Origin: Rhodobiaceae bacterium UBA4490
Lineage (GTDB): Bacteria; Pseudomonadota; Alphaproteobacteria; Parvibaculales; Parvibaculaceae
Assembly (NCBI GenBank): GCA_002389665.1
Contig: DGNO01000004.1
Span: forward strand, 240,149 to 304,148
Length of the DNA stretch: 64,000 nucleotides
Direction: 5' to 3'
Shown: positions 62,833 to 64,000 of the stretch, in pieces
How the letters are laid out: the number at the start of each line of letters is the position of its first letter
Position numbering within the stretch: position 1 is the first letter of the stretch
Notes under the pieces: generated by a model
The model's database searches: none
Told to the model about the DNA's origin: nothing
Seen by the model: the letters and a program-made list of their open reading frames with translations, nothing else
Translations under genes and position numbers: made by a program

Positions 62833-63332
62833 GCCCAGCCCTTGCTGACACGCTCCCTTACCGGCCCTGCGTCGGTGTCATGCTCCTGAACAATGAAGGC
62901 AAAGTGTGGATCGGCAACCGGCTGGCCGGGGAAGGCCTGCCTGCCGGCAATCATTGGCAGATGCCGCAAGGCGGGATCGACAAGGGCGAGCTTCCCGAAC
63001 ACGCCGCTTTCCGTGAGCTGCATGAAGAAACGGGCACGCGCAACGCCAAGATCATCGCCGAGGCGCGCGAATGGTTCCGCTACGACCTGCCGCCGGAACT
63101 GATCGGCAAGGGCCTGAAAGGTAAGTTCCGCGGCCAGGAGCAGAAATGGTTCGCCATGCGCTTTACCGGCCAGGATGGCGACATCGACATCATGGCCCAT
63201 GAAGAACAGGAATTCAGCGAATGGCGCTGGGCCGATATCGACGAACTTGTCGATCTCATCGTGCCCTTCAAGCGGCCGGTCTATGAACAGGTCGTGGCCG
63301 AGTTCCGCGCGCTGACGCTGGCCGGCGCTTAA
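62829..63332 (+). CDS. rppH: RNA pyrophosphohydrolase
   Basis: 167 aa Nudix protein. Nudix box GGIDKGELPEHAAFRELHEETG-type is complete (Gx5Ex7REUxEExGU), positions ~53-75. YRPCVGVMLLNNEGKVWIGN and NHWQMPQGG are typical of RppH/IalA. It removes pyrophosphate from mRNA 5' ends to start decay. Its ATG overlaps the previous stop (ATGA), so they are translated together. Confidence 0.95.
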   Translation: MSPALADTLPYRPCVGVMLLNNEGKVWIGNRLAGEGLPAGNHWQMPQGGIDKGELPEHAAFRELHEETGTRNAKIIAEAREWFRYDLPPELIGKGLKGKFRGQEQKWFAMRFTGQDGDIDIMAHEEQEFSEWRWADIDELVDLIVPFKRPVYEQVVAEFRALTLAGA

Positions 63333-64000
63333 GCCGCCGCTGCCATCGCCCGGCGGCGCTTGAACTGCATCACCTTCCAGACGACCGGGGAAAGCGTGCG
63401 CACGACGCGCCCATGCGGATGCATGCCGATGGCTTTTGCAATCATGGAGACGAGCCGGTCCGTGTGATGGCGCTTATAAAGAGTGAGCGCGCGCAGCTCG
63501 TAGGCCGCGGCAAAACGCTTGCGGCTATAAGGCGTGCTGCCATCGGTCGGCGTATTGGCGGCGTAATAGGCCGAGGCAAGCTCGTCATCATCGGCCTCGC
63601 TCAAGCGGCCTAGCGCCACTTTCGCCCGCCCCCAGAGCGAAGGCGCCTCGCCTTCGAATTTGCGCAGCACATCGTAGAAAAGTTTGTAATGGCGGAACTC
63701 ATCGGCGGCGATGCGCGCGGCGATTTCCTTCAGCACCGGCTCGTCCGTCGCATCTTTAATGGCCGTGTAAAAAGAAGACGTGCCGGTTTCCACCACACAG
63801 CGCGCGATCATTTCACCCGCCCGGCTGCCGCGCACACTTTCGGTCGCATCGACGGGAATGGAATAGATGTTCTGGAACCGGGCGAAAGCTTCATCGAAAG
63901 TAAAACCGGGATCGGCCAGCTCCGCCCAGGCCGAAAGCGCCTTGCCGTGCTGGGACTCTTCGGCGCCCCACACCCGGATCGTTTCCTGAATCTCCGGATA
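63329..64000 (-). CDS. Ferritin-like (di-iron) protein, cut by window edge
   Basis: The last 223 residues are visible; the frame is open to the window end and the start lies outside. GAEESQHGKAL and IAADEFRHYKLFYD supply two ExxH motifs typical of four-helix di-iron carboxylate proteins of the acyl-ACP-desaturase/rubrerythrin kind. The C-terminus is basic (MQFKRRRAMAAAA). Exact reaction unknown. It converges on rppH, the stops overlapping by 4 nt. Confidence 0.75.
   Translation of the reverse strand, partial: YPEIQETIRVWGAEESQHGKALSAWAELADPGFTFDEAFARFQNIYSIPVDATESVRGSRAGEMIARCVVETGTSSFYTAIKDATDEPVLKEIAARIAADEFRHYKLFYDVLRKFEGEAPSLWGRAKVALGRLSEADDDELASAYYAANTPTDGSTPYSRKRFAAAYELRALTLYKRHHTDRLVSMIAKAIGMHPHGRVVRTLSPVVWKVMQFKRRRAMAAAA

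Overview
The window is a GC-rich chromosomal segment from an alphaproteobacterium. The right-hand order rplU-rpmA-obgE-proB-proA-nadD-rsfS-rlmH-gpmI-like-envC-like-ctpA-rppH is a standard alphaproteobacterial housekeeping block. Phosphatidylcholine synthase, PAS_5 and divergent polysaccharide deacetylase genes, together with Baeyer-Villiger-type monooxygenases, DUF1329 proteins, LuxI/LuxR and EgtBD, fit a free-living Hyphomicrobiales/Parvibaculum-like organism. The genus is inference only. There are no rRNA genes, transposases, integrases or CRISPR arrays.

Layout. 1-9.5 kb: tandem DUF1329 envelope genes, a truncated haemoglobin, a RimB-RimK fusion, a Baeyer-Villiger monooxygenase, a chemoreceptor, a DUF2855 protein and Fe superoxide dismutase. 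9.6-16.9 kb: an ECF sigma factor with a putative small anti-sigma protein and a ribbon-helix-helix protein, an amidoligase/class I amidotransferase pair, an MFS transporter, a PRC-barrel protein and an XRE/MmyB regulator. 16.9-21 kb: a four-gene archaic (Csu-type) chaperone-usher pilus operon. 21-28 kb: PAS_5 protein, cyanide-insensitive-type cytochrome bd oxidase (cydAB plus a DUF2474 mini-subunit), AraC regulator, VOC and MAPEG proteins, and a divergent MarR/glutathione transferase pair with clear palindromic operators. 28-34 kb: a DabAB bicarbonate-accumulation complex with a divergent LysR regulator. 34-36 kb: a LuxR/LuxI quorum-sensing locus with a small third gene. 36.9-39.4 kb: an alpha/beta-hydrolase fused to a flavin monooxygenase.

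39.4-44.6 kb is an AT-richer insert with different codon use, ending at a tRNA-Ser(CGA). It holds an SxtJ-type membrane protein, a DUF5989 mini-protein (49 aa), a NodU/SxtI-type carbamoyltransferase and a membrane-anchored SGNH-like protein. The first three resemble the sxtJ/sxtK/sxtI genes of saxitoxin clusters, but no toxin scaffold genes are present. This is the best candidate for an under-described system.

44.6-64 kb: a TetR/MDR dehydrogenase pair with a near-perfect operator, phosphatidylcholine synthase, ribosomal proteins L21/L27, ObgE, proline biosynthesis, NadD, SemiSWEET, ergothioneine synthesis (EgtB-EgtD), ribosome factors RsfS and RlmH, a GpmI homologue that has lost nearly all catalytic residues, an EnvC-like LytM factor, CtpA protease, a divergent polysaccharide deacetylase, RppH and a partial ferritin-like protein. 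The GpmI-like pseudoenzyme and the hydrolase-monooxygenase fusion are the other strongest leads.
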